Part shown: in pieces, positions 24,510 to 33,018 of the stretch
Layout of the letters: the number at the start of each line of letters is the position of its first letter
Numbering within the stretch: position 1 is the first letter of the stretch
The notes under the pieces: model-generated
The model's input: the letters and a program-made list of their open reading frames with translations, nothing else
The model's database searches: none
Told to the model about the DNA's origin: nothing
Source of the DNA: Myxococcaceae bacterium
GTDB taxonomy: Bacteria; Myxococcota; Myxococcia; Myxococcales; Myxococcaceae
Assembly (NCBI GenBank): GCA_022616315.1
Contig: JAKEEX010000562.1
Location: 1-36,718, forward strand
Direction: 5' to 3'
DNA: 36,718 nt
Made by a program: the position numbers and the translations under genes

Positions 24510-26366
24510 TCAAGGTCCAGGCGCAGGCACGGCGTTGAGAGGCACCACCGGAGGCACACGCGACACGGGCACGACCGGCCGTGCATTGAGCGGCACCACG
24601 ACCGGACTCCCGCTGCCACTGGACGCAAGGCCCATGGAGCTCGCGTGAGCAGCGCCGCTGTTCGACACGCCATCGGACTGCGCCATCTTCGGTGCCGGCA
24701 GCGCGCCAGGGCCGAAGGGCTCGGTATTCACGCCGGGGCCGAACGCAGAGGACGCGGCGACTCCCGGCCCGAATGCGGCGCCGTTCGTCCCCGGGGTCTG
24801 CACGACTCCAACCTCCGCGCGTCGAGGAGCGAGCGTGCCCGCGCCATCCGACAGCGGCCGACCGATTTCGAGCACCGGCCCCGTCTCGAGCACGAGCTTC
24901 GGTCCGAACTGACTGGCGGGCGCACCACTGGCATCGATGCGGAGCACGGGTTCAGCGGAGACCCCAATCGTCGCGCCCACAGGGATGTCGAGCACCGGCG
25001 CCGCTTCGACCGCGCGCACAGCCGTGCCGTCGATGGTGAGCGACGGCTCCGCGGACACATCCAGCAGGGGACCCGGCTCGAACCTCAGCGCCGGTCCACC
25101 GTCCAGGTCGAGCACAGGGCCCGTCTCGAAGCCGAGGTCCCCTCTTCGTAGCGGCACCGGAGGCTCGAGCGGGAGCGCATTGAGCGGCACCGGTCCCCCC
25201 TGCAGCGGCGGTGGACTGCCCTGGAGAGGCACCGGGCCGCCGATGAGCAGGCCTGGACCGTCGAGGATCAGAGCAGGACCTCCCAGGAGCATTGGAGCCC
25301 CGCCGAGGAGCAGGGGCACGCCACCGAAGAGCAGGTCCACTCCGCCGAACAGGGGAGGCACGCCGCCCGCGAGCGGAGGCGGTCCGCCAAAGAGCGGAGG
25401 CGGTCCGCCGAAGAGAGGCTCGGGGCCTCCGAAGAGCGACAGCGGTCCCCGGATGAACGCCTCGAGGCGCGAGCGGGGAGTGGCATCCACCGGCGCCTGG
25501 GGGCCCACGCCCAGGCGCAAGGCGCGCTCATCCCGCGGAAACTCCGGCGCGGGAAGCGTGGGCAGCGGGACGCCCGGGAGCACGTCGAATCTCCGTCGTC
25601 CCGGACGGACCGAGATCATCCACTCCGAGCGCCACTCCTCTCCTGCTGCGTCGTCCTCTCTCGATGCGAGCGACTCCGCATCGTCCCCGGGCGTGGTGCC
25701 CCGCTCGGTCACGAGCGCACCTTCGGGTGCGAGGACGACGCCGTCTTCGAACGTGACGATGAACCCTCTCTCGAACGTGAAGCGGAGCTGTCCCTGCGGG
25801 AACGGAGACCGCGCGAGGCCTTCCACCACCACGTGGAAGCCAGGGTCGTCCTTCATCCACTGCGGAGGGTCCTGAGCTCCGTCGCTTCCCGCCACGACTG
25901 CGACCCGGACGTGGATGACCGCGTCGTCCGTCACGAGCTGGCCGTTGCGGAGCACCCGTCCCCTCCCCGACACCGAGATGCGTGCTGCGGGCGGCGCTCG
26001 GGTGCACAACCCTCTCACCCTGTCCCTATTCCAGGGGGAGAGGGGAGATTGGAGCGGGAGGCAGCGCTCCACGATGGCGTCACCTTCCGCGCGCTGGAGC
26101 TCCACCTCGAGCTCTACTCCCTCGCCCACGAGCACCGCGCGGAACGCCACGGCGTCCCCGGACGAGGAACCCGGAGGCGTCGCGCGGCCCTCGAGCTCGA
26201 GCTGCGCGTCACCGCGCACGCGAGCGGCCTTGCGGGTGAAGCTCCCCGGTCCAACGAGCACCTGCGCAGGAGCGTCCTCCACGCGCGCCGAGACACCCGG
26301 GCCCCCCACCTCCGCGGCCCCGGTCAGCAGGCCCAGCAGCCCGACCCACACCCACCAGGCGCCCAT
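24510..26366 (-). CDS. Exported protein with tandem 7- and 8-residue repeats
   Basis: The 618-aa product begins with a signal peptide (MGAWWVWVGLLGLLTGAAEV). Residues about 25-260 form a beta-rich domain (FRAVLVGEGVELEVELQ, HVVVEGLARSPFPQGQLRF, RGFIVTFEDGVVLAPEGAL) with cysteines C102 and C121. Residues 307-397 are thirteen consecutive heptads of form G-[PVA]-x-x-L-x-G. Residues 408-503 are twelve consecutive octads of form G/E-P-x-L-x-hydrophobic-x-x. The tail has three FGPG motifs and two VVPLNA motifs. Synonymous codons vary between repeats, which argues for selection on the protein. Residues 108-119 are encoded by a dispersed palindromic element. No family is recognised. ATG 26364-26366 follows AGGAGG and GGGAGG. 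A surface or fibrous role is a guess. Confidence 0.72.
   Translation of the reverse strand: MGAWWVWVGLLGLLTGAAEVGGPGVSARVEDAPAQVLVGPGSFTRKAARVRGDAQLELEGRATPPGSSSGDAVAFRAVLVGEGVELEVELQRAEGDAIVERCLPLQSPLSPWNRDRVRGLCTRAPPAARISVSGRGRVLRNGQLVTDDAVIHVRVAVVAGSDGAQDPPQWMKDDPGFHVVVEGLARSPFPQGQLRFTFERGFIVTFEDGVVLAPEGALVTERGTTPGDDAESLASREDDAAGEEWRSEWMISVRPGRRRFDVLPGVPLPTLPAPEFPRDERALRLGVGPQAPVDATPRSRLEAFIRGPLSLFGGPEPLFGGPPPLFGGPPPLAGGVPPLFGGVDLLFGGVPLLLGGAPMLLGGPALILDGPGLLIGGPVPLQGSPPPLQGGPVPLNALPLEPPVPLRRGDLGFETGPVLDLDGGPALRFEPGPLLDVSAEPSLTIDGTAVRAVEAAPVLDIPVGATIGVSAEPVLRIDASGAPASQFGPKLVLETGPVLEIGRPLSDGAGTLAPRRAEVGVVQTPGTNGAAFGPGVAASSAFGPGVNTEPFGPGALPAPKMAQSDGVSNSGAAHASSMGLASSGSGSPVVVPLNARPVVPVSRVPPVVPLNAVPAPGP
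24858..25145 (-). repeat. Twelve tandem 8-residue (24-nt) coding repeats
   Basis: Residues 408-503 keep an 8-residue register without a gap. Clear units are GPVLDLDG, GPALRFEP, GPLLDVSA, EPSLTIDG, APVLDIPV, EPVLRIDA, GPKLVLET and GPVLEIGR. Units at 448-455, 464-471 and 480-487 are degenerate. Alternating hydrophobic residues suggest short beta strands. Confidence 0.75.
25176..25448 (-). repeat. Thirteen tandem 7-residue (21-nt) coding repeats
   Basis: Residues 307-397 read as uninterrupted heptads such as GPEPLFG, GPPPLFG, GVPPLFG, GVDLLFG, GVPLLLG, GAPMLLG, GPGLLIG and GPVPLQG. Leu at position 5 is kept in nearly all units, with Ile once. Gly is at position 1 in all units but one. Codon choices differ between units. 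Confidence 0.85.
26011..26045 (+). repeat. Dispersed 35-nt palindromic element, copy 2 (intragenic)
   Basis: Matches the minus-strand reading of 11969-12003 at 31 of 35 positions; both contain CTCACCCTG and CCAGGGGGAGAGGGG. It lies inside the repeat-protein gene, encoding residues 108-119 (PLSPWNRDRVRG) between its two cysteines, and leaves the frame open. The hairpin arm is weaker here because of substitutions at 26028 and 26030. Confidence 0.7.
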
Positions 26367-26441
26367 CGGCCCTCCCTCCTGCCCGTGCGGGAAGGTGGGT
26401 CCAGGGCCCTCTTCGAACCAGCAACGCGCGGCCGAACGAGA

Positions 26442-26486
26442 GAGGGCCCGGCCGTCCGCACGCTCGGCGGAAGGGACCGGGCCCTC
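26442..26486. terminator. Terminator-like hairpin after the DUF507 gene
   Basis: A perfect 10-bp inverted repeat GAGGGCCCGG (26442-26451) and CCGGGCCCTC (26477-26486) encloses 25 nt that contain a second small stem (TCCGC/GCGGA at 26455-26459 and 26467-26471). It begins 24 nt downstream of the DUF507 gene stop in its direction of transcription and upstream of the repeat-protein gene. No T-tract is visible. Confidence 0.55.
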
Positions 26487-26510
26487 GTGCCCCGCGGGGG
26501 GTGAGCGGCG

Positions 26511-27029
26511 CTAGATGAGGCCGCGCGCGCGGCGAATCTGCTCGACGGTCTTGTTGTACTCGATGTCGAACGCGGAGGTGCCCTCCTGCAGGTGCTTCAG
26601 CCGGGCGCGCGCCTCCTTGTCGATCTCGTCGTCCACGTCCAGGTGCTTCTTCATCACGGCGAAGACCTTCTGACGGATGACGTTGTCCGCTGAGAACACC
26701 TCCTCCACGTTCCGGCTGATGAGGAGGAACTCGATCATCTGGTTGATGACGTACTCGACGCCCTCTTCGCCCATCTTGAAGCCGCGGACGTCCGCCATCT
26801 CGCGCTTCACCTGGTTGAACTTGCTGTAGTCGTAGCCCCGCCGCTCGAGCGCCTCGCGCGTGGCCTGGTTCACGCGCTCCTCGTTGGCCAGGTACTCGCG
26901 CATGATGGCGGACAGGTCCATCTCGGCGTCGGCCACGCGCATGGGCTCCACCTCGATGTCCCCGTCCTTCATCAGGGCCTGGACGCACTCACGCGAAATG
27001 ATGGGGATGACCTTCGGATAGAGCCGCAT
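26511..27029 (-). CDS. DUF507-family protein
   Basis: The 172-aa soluble protein begins MRLYPKVIPIISRECVQALM and continues with DIEVEPMRVADAEMDLSAIM, then a second helical half with FKMGEEGVEYVINQMIEFLL and QKVFAVMKKHLDVDDEID. This is the two-part layout of DUF507, a small family seen in deltaproteobacteria and Aquificae-type bacteria with no assigned function. ATG 27027-27029 is the conserved N-terminus; a longer in-frame start at 27107 would overlap the promoter-like elements. The gene has its own promoter candidate and terminator and lies downstream of uvrC on the same strand. It is mostly helical, with no membrane segment. Confidence 0.82.
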   Translation of the reverse strand: MRLYPKVIPIISRECVQALMKDGDIEVEPMRVADAEMDLSAIMREYLANEERVNQATREALERRGYDYSKFNQVKREMADVRGFKMGEEGVEYVINQMIEFLLISRNVEEVFSADNVIRQKVFAVMKKHLDVDDEIDKEARARLKHLQEGTSAFDIEYNKTVEQIRRARGLI

Positions 27030-27077
27030 GTCGCCGTCCCTCTGGAGGTGCGATGAAACGAGAGCAAAGCTGTGTCC

Positions 27078-27107
27078 GCTATAAATCAGCGGCAAGTGGA
27101 CCGGCAA
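27078..27107 (-). promoter_or_regulatory. Candidate promoter for the DUF507 gene
   Basis: On the minus strand TTGCCG (27102-27107) and TATAGC (27078-27083) are 18 nt apart, in an AT-rich stretch that contrasts with its surroundings. Each hexamer matches four of six consensus positions. A leader of about 45 nt would precede the ATG at 27029. Confidence 0.45.
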
Positions 27108-27109
27108 TC

Positions 27110-27151
27110 AAAAACCCGCGAAGTGACCGGAGGTTATCGCGCTTTTTCGCG
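27110..27151 (-). terminator. Possible terminator after uvrC
   Basis: On the minus strand CGCGAA (27146-27151) can pair with TTCGCG (27117-27122), followed by GG and five T residues (27110-27114). The loop is long (23 nt) and the stem is only 6 bp. The T-run directly after it, rare in this DNA, is the main support. Confidence 0.35.
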
Positions 27152-27168
27152 AGTCCCCGGGCGCGGGC

Positions 27169-29118
27169 TCAGGACTCCGGGGCCGGTTCCGCGGGGTCCT
27201 CCGCGGCGCGCTCGCCGGCGTCCGCTCTCGCATCCTCCAGGGAGGCCTCCCGCACCGCGTCCTCGGTCTCGTCCTCCGCGTCCCCGTGGAGGTGTGCGTG
27301 GACGCGCTCGGCCACGGCGCGGCCCACCCCCTCCACCGCCGCGAGCTCCTCGACGCCCGCCTCGCGCACCCGCTTGAGGCTCCCGAAGTGACGCAGTAGC
27401 GCCTTGCGTCGCGCCTCCCCCACCCCCGGCACCTCGTCGAGCTCGGAGGTGAGCGTGCGTCGGCGCAGCACGCGCTGCTGGAAGGTGATGGCGAAGCGGT
27501 GCGCCTCGTCACGCATGCGCGTCAGCAGGAAGAGCTCGGGGGAGCTCTGTTTGAGCACCACCGGGTCCTTCCGGCCGAGCAGGAAGACGCGCTCGGGGCT
27601 GCGCGCGCTCGTCGCGTCGCGGTCCACCACCTCGAGGTCGCGTGACTTCGCCAGGCCCACCAGGTCCACACCCTCCACGCCCGCGTCCTTCATGGCGGCC
27701 TGCGCGCTCGCCAGCTGTCCCTTGCCGCCGTCGATGACGATGAGGTCCGGCAGGCTCCCCTCGCGCCTGCCCCGCTCGAAGCGGCGCCGGAGCACCTCGT
27801 ACATGGAGGCGAAGTCGTCGTTGCTGGTGACGCTCTTGAGGTGGTAGCGCCGGTAGCGCGACCTGTCCGTCTCGCCGTCGGTGACGGCCACCTGGCTCGC
27901 GACGATGGCGCTCCCCTGGAAGTGCGAGATGTCGAAGCACTCCATCCTGCGCGGCAGGTTGCGCAGGTGCAGCCGCTCCTTGAGCCGGAGGAGGAGTCCC
28001 TCCGTCTCGTCCCGGCTGCGCTTGTGCTCCTGGGACGCCTGCTCCGCGTTGCGTGACGCGAGCTGCACCAGCGCGTGCTTCTCTCCGCGCTGCGGCACCA
28101 GCACCCGCACCCGTGCGCCCCGCCTCTCGCCGAGCATCTCCGCGAACGACTCCTGTCCCTCCACGGCGAGCGGCAGGAGCACCTCCTCGGGCACGAAGGT
28201 GTCGTTCTCGTAGTAGAGGTTGACGAAGCTGCCGAGCAGCTCCTCGTCGGGGAACTCCTGTCCGCTGAAGGGGAAGGCCTGCCCACCACTGAGGCGGCCC
28301 TGACGCACCCAGAGCACGTACACCAGGAGCCGGTCCGCCTCGCGCGCGAAGCCGAAGACGTCCCGGTCCACGAAGTCGGTGGTGGCCACCTTCTGTCGCT
28401 CGAGGCTCCGCTCGATGGCCAGGAGCTGGTCCCGCAGGCGTGCGGCCTCCTCGAACTTCAGCTGCGCCGCGGCGCTCTTCATGCGCCCGCGCAGGCCGTC
28501 CAGCAGCTCCGTGCCCCTCCCCTCCAGGAACAGGAGCACCTCCCGCACGCTCCCGTGGTAGTCCTCGCGCGGCACCTCCAGGACGCACGGCGCCGGGCAG
28601 CGTCCGATCTGGTGCAGCAGGCAGGGCCGGCTCCGGTGGTGCAGCACGTGGTCCGTGCACGTGCGCAGCTGGAAGTAGCGGTTGACGAGGCGCAGCGTCT
28701 CGCGGATGGAGGACGCGCTGCTGAAGGGACCGAAGTAGCGCGCCCCGTCCTTCTGGATGCGCCGCACGACCTCGAGCCGCGGATAGTCCTGCCGCGTGTC
28801 CAGGCGCAGGCAGATGAAGGCCTTGTCGTCGCGCAGCTGGACGTTGAAGCGCGGCTTGTGGAGCTTGATGAGCTGCGCCTCGAGGAGGAGCGCCTCCTTC
28901 TCGGTGCTCACGAGCACCGTCTCGATGTCGCCGAGGAGCTGCTCCAGGAACCCCACGAAGGCGCGCGTGTCCCCGGTCCGTGTGAAGTAGCTGCGCACGC
29001 GGCTGCGCAGGTTCACCGCCTTGCCCACGTAGAGGATGGCCCCCCCGCGGTCCTTCATCAGGTACACGCCGGGCTCGGTGGGCAGCGCCTCGAGCTTCTC
29101 CTGGAGCCACGCCTCCAT
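27169..29118 (-). CDS. uvrC: Excinuclease ABC subunit C
   Basis: The 649-aa nuclease makes the two incisions of nucleotide-excision repair. It has an N-terminal GIY-YIG domain ([19 protein letters not shown], residues about 16-34) and a UVR helical hairpin that binds UvrB ([20 protein letters not shown]). A cysteine cluster lies near residues 154-177 ([19 protein letters not shown]). The C-terminal RNase H-like endonuclease domain ([32 protein letters not shown]) and tandem helix-hairpin-helix motifs ([18 protein letters not shown]) follow. An acidic tail of about 38 residues ([11 protein letters not shown] onward) extends past the HhH. It starts 11 bp after uvrB, so uvrB-uvrC is an operon. 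Confidence 0.95.
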   Translation of the reverse strand: MEAWLQEKLEALPTEPGVYLMKDRGGAILYVGKAVNLRSRVRSYFTRTGDTRAFVGFLEQLLGDIETVLVSTEKEALLLEAQLIKLHKPRFNVQLRDDKAFICLRLDTRQDYPRLEVVRRIQKDGARYFGPFSSASSIRETLRLVNRYFQLRTCTDHVLHHRSRPCLLHQIGRCPAPCVLEVPREDYHGSVREVLLFLEGRGTELLDGLRGRMKSAAAQLKFEEAARLRDQLLAIERSLERQKVATTDFVDRDVFGFAREADRLLVYVLWVRQGRLSGGQAFPFSGQEFPDEELLGSFVNLYYENDTFVPEEVLLPLAVEGQESFAEMLGERRGARVRVLVPQRGEKHALVQLASRNAEQASQEHKRSRDETEGLLLRLKERLHLRNLPRRMECFDISHFQGSAIVASQVAVTDGETDRSRYRRYHLKSVTSNDDFASMYEVLRRRFERGRREGSLPDLIVIDGGKGQLASAQAAMKDAGVEGVDLVGLAKSRDLEVVDRDATSARSPERVFLLGRKDPVVLKQSSPELFLLTRMRDEAHRFAITFQQRVLRRRTLTSELDEVPGVGEARRKALLRHFGSLKRVREAGVEELAAVEGVGRAVAERVHAHLHGDAEDETEDAVREASLEDARADAGERAAEDPAEPAPES

Positions 29119-29129
29119 GCCGCCCTCCG

Positions 29130-31247
29130 TCAGGCCCTCCCGGACGCCCCGCCCTTCCTGCGGGGTGGTGTGCGGCGCTTGCCCTTCGGCCCACCGGCGA
29201 CGCCACCCGTGGAGTCCGCCTTCGGCCCTCCCGCGAGCAGCGCGCGGCTCGCGGGCTTGAGCCCCAGGTCCATGTCCTTGAGCACGAGGATGCGGTCCCG
29301 GAGCTCCGCGGCGCGCTCGAACTCCATCTCGTCCGCCGCCTGCGTCATCTCCTCGGTGAGGTCGCGGACGAGCCGGGCGATGTCGGCCTTGGAGAGCACG
29401 TCATCCGCAGCGTCGGCGGCCAGGGGCAGCGCGTCCGGCTGCGCGTCGTAGGCGACGGCGGAGAGGTCGTGGATGGCCTTCCTCACCTGGGTGGGGGTGA
29501 TGCCGTGCGCCTCGTTGAAGCTGCGCTGCAGCTCGCGCCGGCGCGCCGTCTCCTCGAGCGCCGTGCGCATGGAGTTCGTCACACCCTCCGCGTACATGAG
29601 GACGCGTCCGTGGACGTGGCGCGCCGCGCGTCCGATGGTCTGGATGAGCGACACGTGGCTGCGCAGGAAGCCCTCCTTGTCCGCGTCCAGGATGGCCACC
29701 AGGGACACCTCGGGGATGTCCAGGCCCTCGCGCAGCAGGTTGATGCCCACGAGCACGTCGAACACGCCCTTGCGCAGGTCCCGGATGATGGCGCTGCGCT
29801 CGATGGCGTCGATGTCCGAGTGCAGGTAGCGCACCTTGACGCCCACGTCCGCGAAGTACTCGGTGAGGTCCTCCGCCATGCGCTTGGTGAGGGTGGTGAC
29901 GAGGACCCGCTCCTGCTTCTCCACCCGCTTGCGCACCTCCTCGAGCAGGTCCTCCACCTGGTTGCGCACCGGGCGCACCTCCACCTCCGGGTCCGTCAGG
30001 CCCGTGGGGCGGATGACCTGCTCCACCACCACGCCGTGGCTCTTCTGCAGCTCGTACTCGGCGGGCGTGGCGGAGACGAAGACGGCCTGCGGCACCAGCT
30101 CCTCGAACTCGGCGAACTTCAGCGGACGGTTGTCCAGCGCGCTCGGCAGACGGAAGCCGAACTCGACGAGCGTCTCCTTGCGCGCGCGGTCGCCCCGGTA
30201 CATCGCGCCGATCTGCGGAACCGTCTGGTGGCTCTCGTCGAGGAGGACGAGCAGGTTGCGGGGGAAGTAGTCGATGAGGCACGGGGGCGGCTCGCCCGGC
30301 GCACGGCCCGAGAGGTGCCGGCTGTAGTTCTCGATGCCGTTGCAGAAGCCCACCTGCTCGATGAGCTCCAGGTCGAACATCGTCCGCTGCTCGAGCCGCT
30401 GCGCCTCCAGGAGCTTGCCCTGGGCGCGCAGCTCGCCGAGCCGCTCGCGCAGCTCGTCCCGGATGGTCTGCAGCGCCTTGTGGCGGGTGTCCTGCTCGGT
30501 GGCGTAGTGGCTCGCCGGGAAGATGACCACCTTCTCGAGGTCCGCCAGGCGGGCGCCGCGCAGCGGGTCGAACTCGGAGATGCGCTCCACCTCGTCTCCG
30601 AAGAACTCGATGCGGACCGCCCGCTCCTCCTCGTACGCGGGGAAGACCTCGAGGGTGTCGCCGCGGACGCGGAACGTGCCGCGGTGGAAGTCGTAGTCGT
30701 TGCGGTCGTACTGGGCGTCCACCAGCTGGCGCATCACCGCGTCACGCCCGGCCTGCTGGCCCTTCGTCACCGTGACGGCGAGCGCCACGTAGCTGCGCGC
30801 GCCGCCGAGGCCGTAGATGCAGGACACGCTCGCAACGATGAGCACGTCCTCGCGCGTGCGCAGGCTGTGCGTCGCCGAGTGGCGCATGCGCTCGATCTCG
30901 TCGTTGATGGAGCTGTCCTTCTCGATGTACGTGTCCGACGAGGGGACGTACGCCTCCGGCTGGTAGTAGTCGAAGTAGGAGACGAAGTACTCCACCGCGT
31001 TGTCGGGGAAGAGCTGCTTGAACTCCCCGTAGAGCTGGGCGGCGAGCGTCTTGTTGTGCGCGATGACCAGGGTGGGCCGCTGCACGCGGGCCACCACGTT
31101 GGCCATCGTGAAGGTCTTGCCGGAGCCGGTGACGCCGAGCAGCGTCTGGTACCGGTCCCCCCGCTGCACGCCATCCACGAGCTCGCCGATGGCGCGCGGC
31201 TGATCCCCCTGGGGCTGGTGCTCACTGACGAGGCGGAAGCCGGGCAT
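29130..31247 (-). CDS. uvrB: Excinuclease ABC subunit B
   Basis: The 705-aa damage-verifying helicase of nucleotide-excision repair has Walker [16 protein letters not shown] near residue 40. The beta-hairpin region is seen as [20 protein letters not shown]. Helicase motifs include [19 protein letters not shown] and [20 protein letters not shown] followed by QTIGRAARH. The C-terminal UVR motif ([13 protein letters not shown]) contacts UvrC, and a basic tail ([13 protein letters not shown]) follows. ATG 31245-31247 ([17 protein letters not shown]) is taken as start; a GTG 18 bp upstream is also possible. No SOS box was recognised upstream. uvrC follows at 11 bp. Confidence 0.96.
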   Translation of the reverse strand: MPGFRLVSEHQPQGDQPRAIGELVDGVQRGDRYQTLLGVTGSGKTFTMANVVARVQRPTLVIAHNKTLAAQLYGEFKQLFPDNAVEYFVSYFDYYQPEAYVPSSDTYIEKDSSINDEIERMRHSATHSLRTREDVLIVASVSCIYGLGGARSYVALAVTVTKGQQAGRDAVMRQLVDAQYDRNDYDFHRGTFRVRGDTLEVFPAYEEERAVRIEFFGDEVERISEFDPLRGARLADLEKVVIFPASHYATEQDTRHKALQTIRDELRERLGELRAQGKLLEAQRLEQRTMFDLELIEQVGFCNGIENYSRHLSGRAPGEPPPCLIDYFPRNLLVLLDESHQTVPQIGAMYRGDRARKETLVEFGFRLPSALDNRPLKFAEFEELVPQAVFVSATPAEYELQKSHGVVVEQVIRPTGLTDPEVEVRPVRNQVEDLLEEVRKRVEKQERVLVTTLTKRMAEDLTEYFADVGVKVRYLHSDIDAIERSAIIRDLRKGVFDVLVGINLLREGLDIPEVSLVAILDADKEGFLRSHVSLIQTIGRAARHVHGRVLMYAEGVTNSMRTALEETARRRELQRSFNEAHGITPTQVRKAIHDLSAVAYDAQPDALPLAADAADDVLSKADIARLVRDLTEEMTQAADEMEFERAAELRDRILVLKDMDLGLKPASRALLAGGPKADSTGGVAGGPKGKRRTPPRRKGGASGRA

Positions 31248-31325
31248 ATCCCAGCGACTTAACACCGCCCCGCGGGTGGTGGCGGGCGGAATTCCGGGGA
31301 GGGGGACGTCCGGCGGCCGGTCCGC

Positions 31326-32981
31326 TCAGGGTGCGGCCTTCGTCGCGCGCTCCAGGTCCTTGCGACGCACGTCCTCGAACTCGTCCCCGGGGCGCCACCG
31401 GGGCATCTGCTCCGCCTGGGCCACGCGCAGGCCGAGCAGGAAGGCGAGCCGCGCGTCCTCGACCGCGCCCTCGAGGTTCCACGACGGGGTCAGCTCGTCG
31501 GAGGGCTGGTGGTAGTGCGCCGAGAGCCACGCCTCGTGCTCCTTCTTCCCCCACCCCTCCGGCTTGCCGATGAAGTCCTGGCCGCTGGAGAAGAACGAGG
31601 CGGGGATGCCCAGCCGCGCGAAGTTGAACTGGTCCGAGCGGTAGAAGTGACCCTTGTCGGGCTCCTGGTCCGGCTTCAGCACGCGGCCCTGGGTCCGGGC
31701 CAGCTCGGCGAGCGGCTCGTCCAGGGTGGACTTGCCGAGCCCCACCACGGCCACGTCCCGGGAGCGGCCCCAGATGTTGCCGCTGTCCAGGTTGATGTCG
31801 GCGGCCACGCGGTACGACGGCACGGGCAGGTGCTTGGCCAGGTACTCGGAGCCGAGCAGCCCCGCCTCCTCGGCCGCCACCGCTGCGAAGAGGATGGAGC
31901 GCCGGGGGCGTTCCGGCAGCGCGGTGAAGGCACGGGCGACGTCCAGCATCATCGCGGTGCCGAGCGCGTTGTCCACCGCGCCGTTGTAGATGGGGTCCTG
32001 GCCCGCCGTGGCCCCCGGCTTCATGCCCAGGTGGTCGTGGTGAGCGGTGTACAGCACGGCCTGCTGCGCCAGCTTCGGATCGCTCCCGGGAAGGCGCGCC
32101 ACCACGTTCGCGGTCCGCTTCCTGGTCACCTTGCTGGTGATGCGCGTGGACGCCGCCACACCGAGCGGCACCGGCTTGAAGTCGCGCGCGTTGGCCGCCT
32201 TGACGAGCGCATCCATGTCCTGGCCCGCGAGCTGGAGGACGCGGCGCGCGGCGTCCTCGGTGAGCCAGCCGCGCATCTGCAACATCTGGCGGTCCTCGCC
32301 CGGAAGCTGGAACCGCTCGCCCGTCCAGCCGCTCTGGATGACCTGCCACGGGTAGCCCGCGCTCGGCGTGGTGTGGATGATGAGTGCGCCGGCGGCACCC
32401 GTCTTCGCGGCCTGCAGGTACTTGTAGTCCCAACGGCCGTACCACAGGCGCGTCTTGCCGCCGAAGAGCTTCGGGTCATCCTCGGGGTCGTTGTTGAGGA
32501 TGACCAGCACCTTGCCGCGCAGGTCCATCCCCTTGAAGTCGTCCCACTGGAACTCGGGCGCCTGGATGCCGTAGCCCACGAAGACGAGCTCGGCGTCCTT
32601 GAGGCTCGCGCGCTCGATGGGGCCCCCGGCCACGGCGATGAAGTCCTTCGAGTGCTGGAGCGTGAGGCCCTTGCCGCCCGGCTTGCGGACCTGGAGGGTG
32701 GACGCGTTGCCCGTCACGCCCACGAGGTCGAAGGGCTGCAGGAAGCTGCCGTCGGTCCCCGCAGGCTCCAGACCCAGGGCCTGGAACTGCGCTGCGAGGT
32801 AGGCCTGGGTCAGCGCGTCCCCGCGCGTGGCGGGGCCGCGGCCCTCGAGCAGATCATCCGCGAGGAACGCGGTGTGGGCGCGGATGCTGTCGGCCGTGAT
32901 GGTGGACGCCGCCGCCTTCTCGGCCGGAGAGAGCGCCGGGGAGGCAGCCAGGAGGGAGACGAGGAGGGGGAGCGCGGTCAT
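31326..32981 (-). CDS. Exported M28-family metallopeptidase
   Basis: The 551-aa product starts with a signal peptide (MTALPLLVSLLAASPALS) at ATG 32979-32981; a GTG 18 bp upstream is an alternative. An M28 aminopeptidase-type domain carries the di-zinc ligands in order: His in TAHHDHLGM, Asp in NGAVDNALGTAMM, Glu pair in AVAAEEAGLLGSEYL, Asp in INLDSGNIWG and His in HYHQPSDEL. A protease-associated (PA) insert lies before the zinc core (FVGYGIQAPEF, GKVLVILNNDPE, GAAGALIIHT). Such enzymes remove N-terminal residues from peptides outside the cytoplasm, which fits a predatory or scavenging lifestyle. It lies 37 bp after cysS and 78 bp before uvrB. Confidence 0.88.
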   Translation of the reverse strand: MTALPLLVSLLAASPALSPAEKAAASTITADSIRAHTAFLADDLLEGRGPATRGDALTQAYLAAQFQALGLEPAGTDGSFLQPFDLVGVTGNASTLQVRKPGGKGLTLQHSKDFIAVAGGPIERASLKDAELVFVGYGIQAPEFQWDDFKGMDLRGKVLVILNNDPEDDPKLFGGKTRLWYGRWDYKYLQAAKTGAAGALIIHTTPSAGYPWQVIQSGWTGERFQLPGEDRQMLQMRGWLTEDAARRVLQLAGQDMDALVKAANARDFKPVPLGVAASTRITSKVTRKRTANVVARLPGSDPKLAQQAVLYTAHHDHLGMKPGATAGQDPIYNGAVDNALGTAMMLDVARAFTALPERPRRSILFAAVAAEEAGLLGSEYLAKHLPVPSYRVAADINLDSGNIWGRSRDVAVVGLGKSTLDEPLAELARTQGRVLKPDQEPDKGHFYRSDQFNFARLGIPASFFSSGQDFIGKPEGWGKKEHEAWLSAHYHQPSDELTPSWNLEGAVEDARLAFLLGLRVAQAEQMPRWRPGDEFEDVRRKDLERATKAAP

Positions 32982-33018
32982 GCTCCCGCGCTTTAGCACT
33001 TCCGGGGACCGCTGTGCT

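Noticed and set aside
24858-25448. CRISPR-like array
   Set aside because: Repeat units are 21 or 24 nt, adjacent without spacers, coding and diverged; no cas genes are present.
24937-25875. 312-aa plus-strand frame opposite the repeat protein (Gly/Pro/Ser-rich)
   Set aside because: It is the antisense image of the repeat arrays. The minus-strand frame is longer, has a signal peptide and ribosome binding site, and keeps clean Leu/Gly positions.
31248-31325. LexA/SOS box upstream of uvrB
   Set aside because: No recognisable palindromic operator is present; only a short CGGAATTCCG palindrome was seen, with no link to DNA-damage control.
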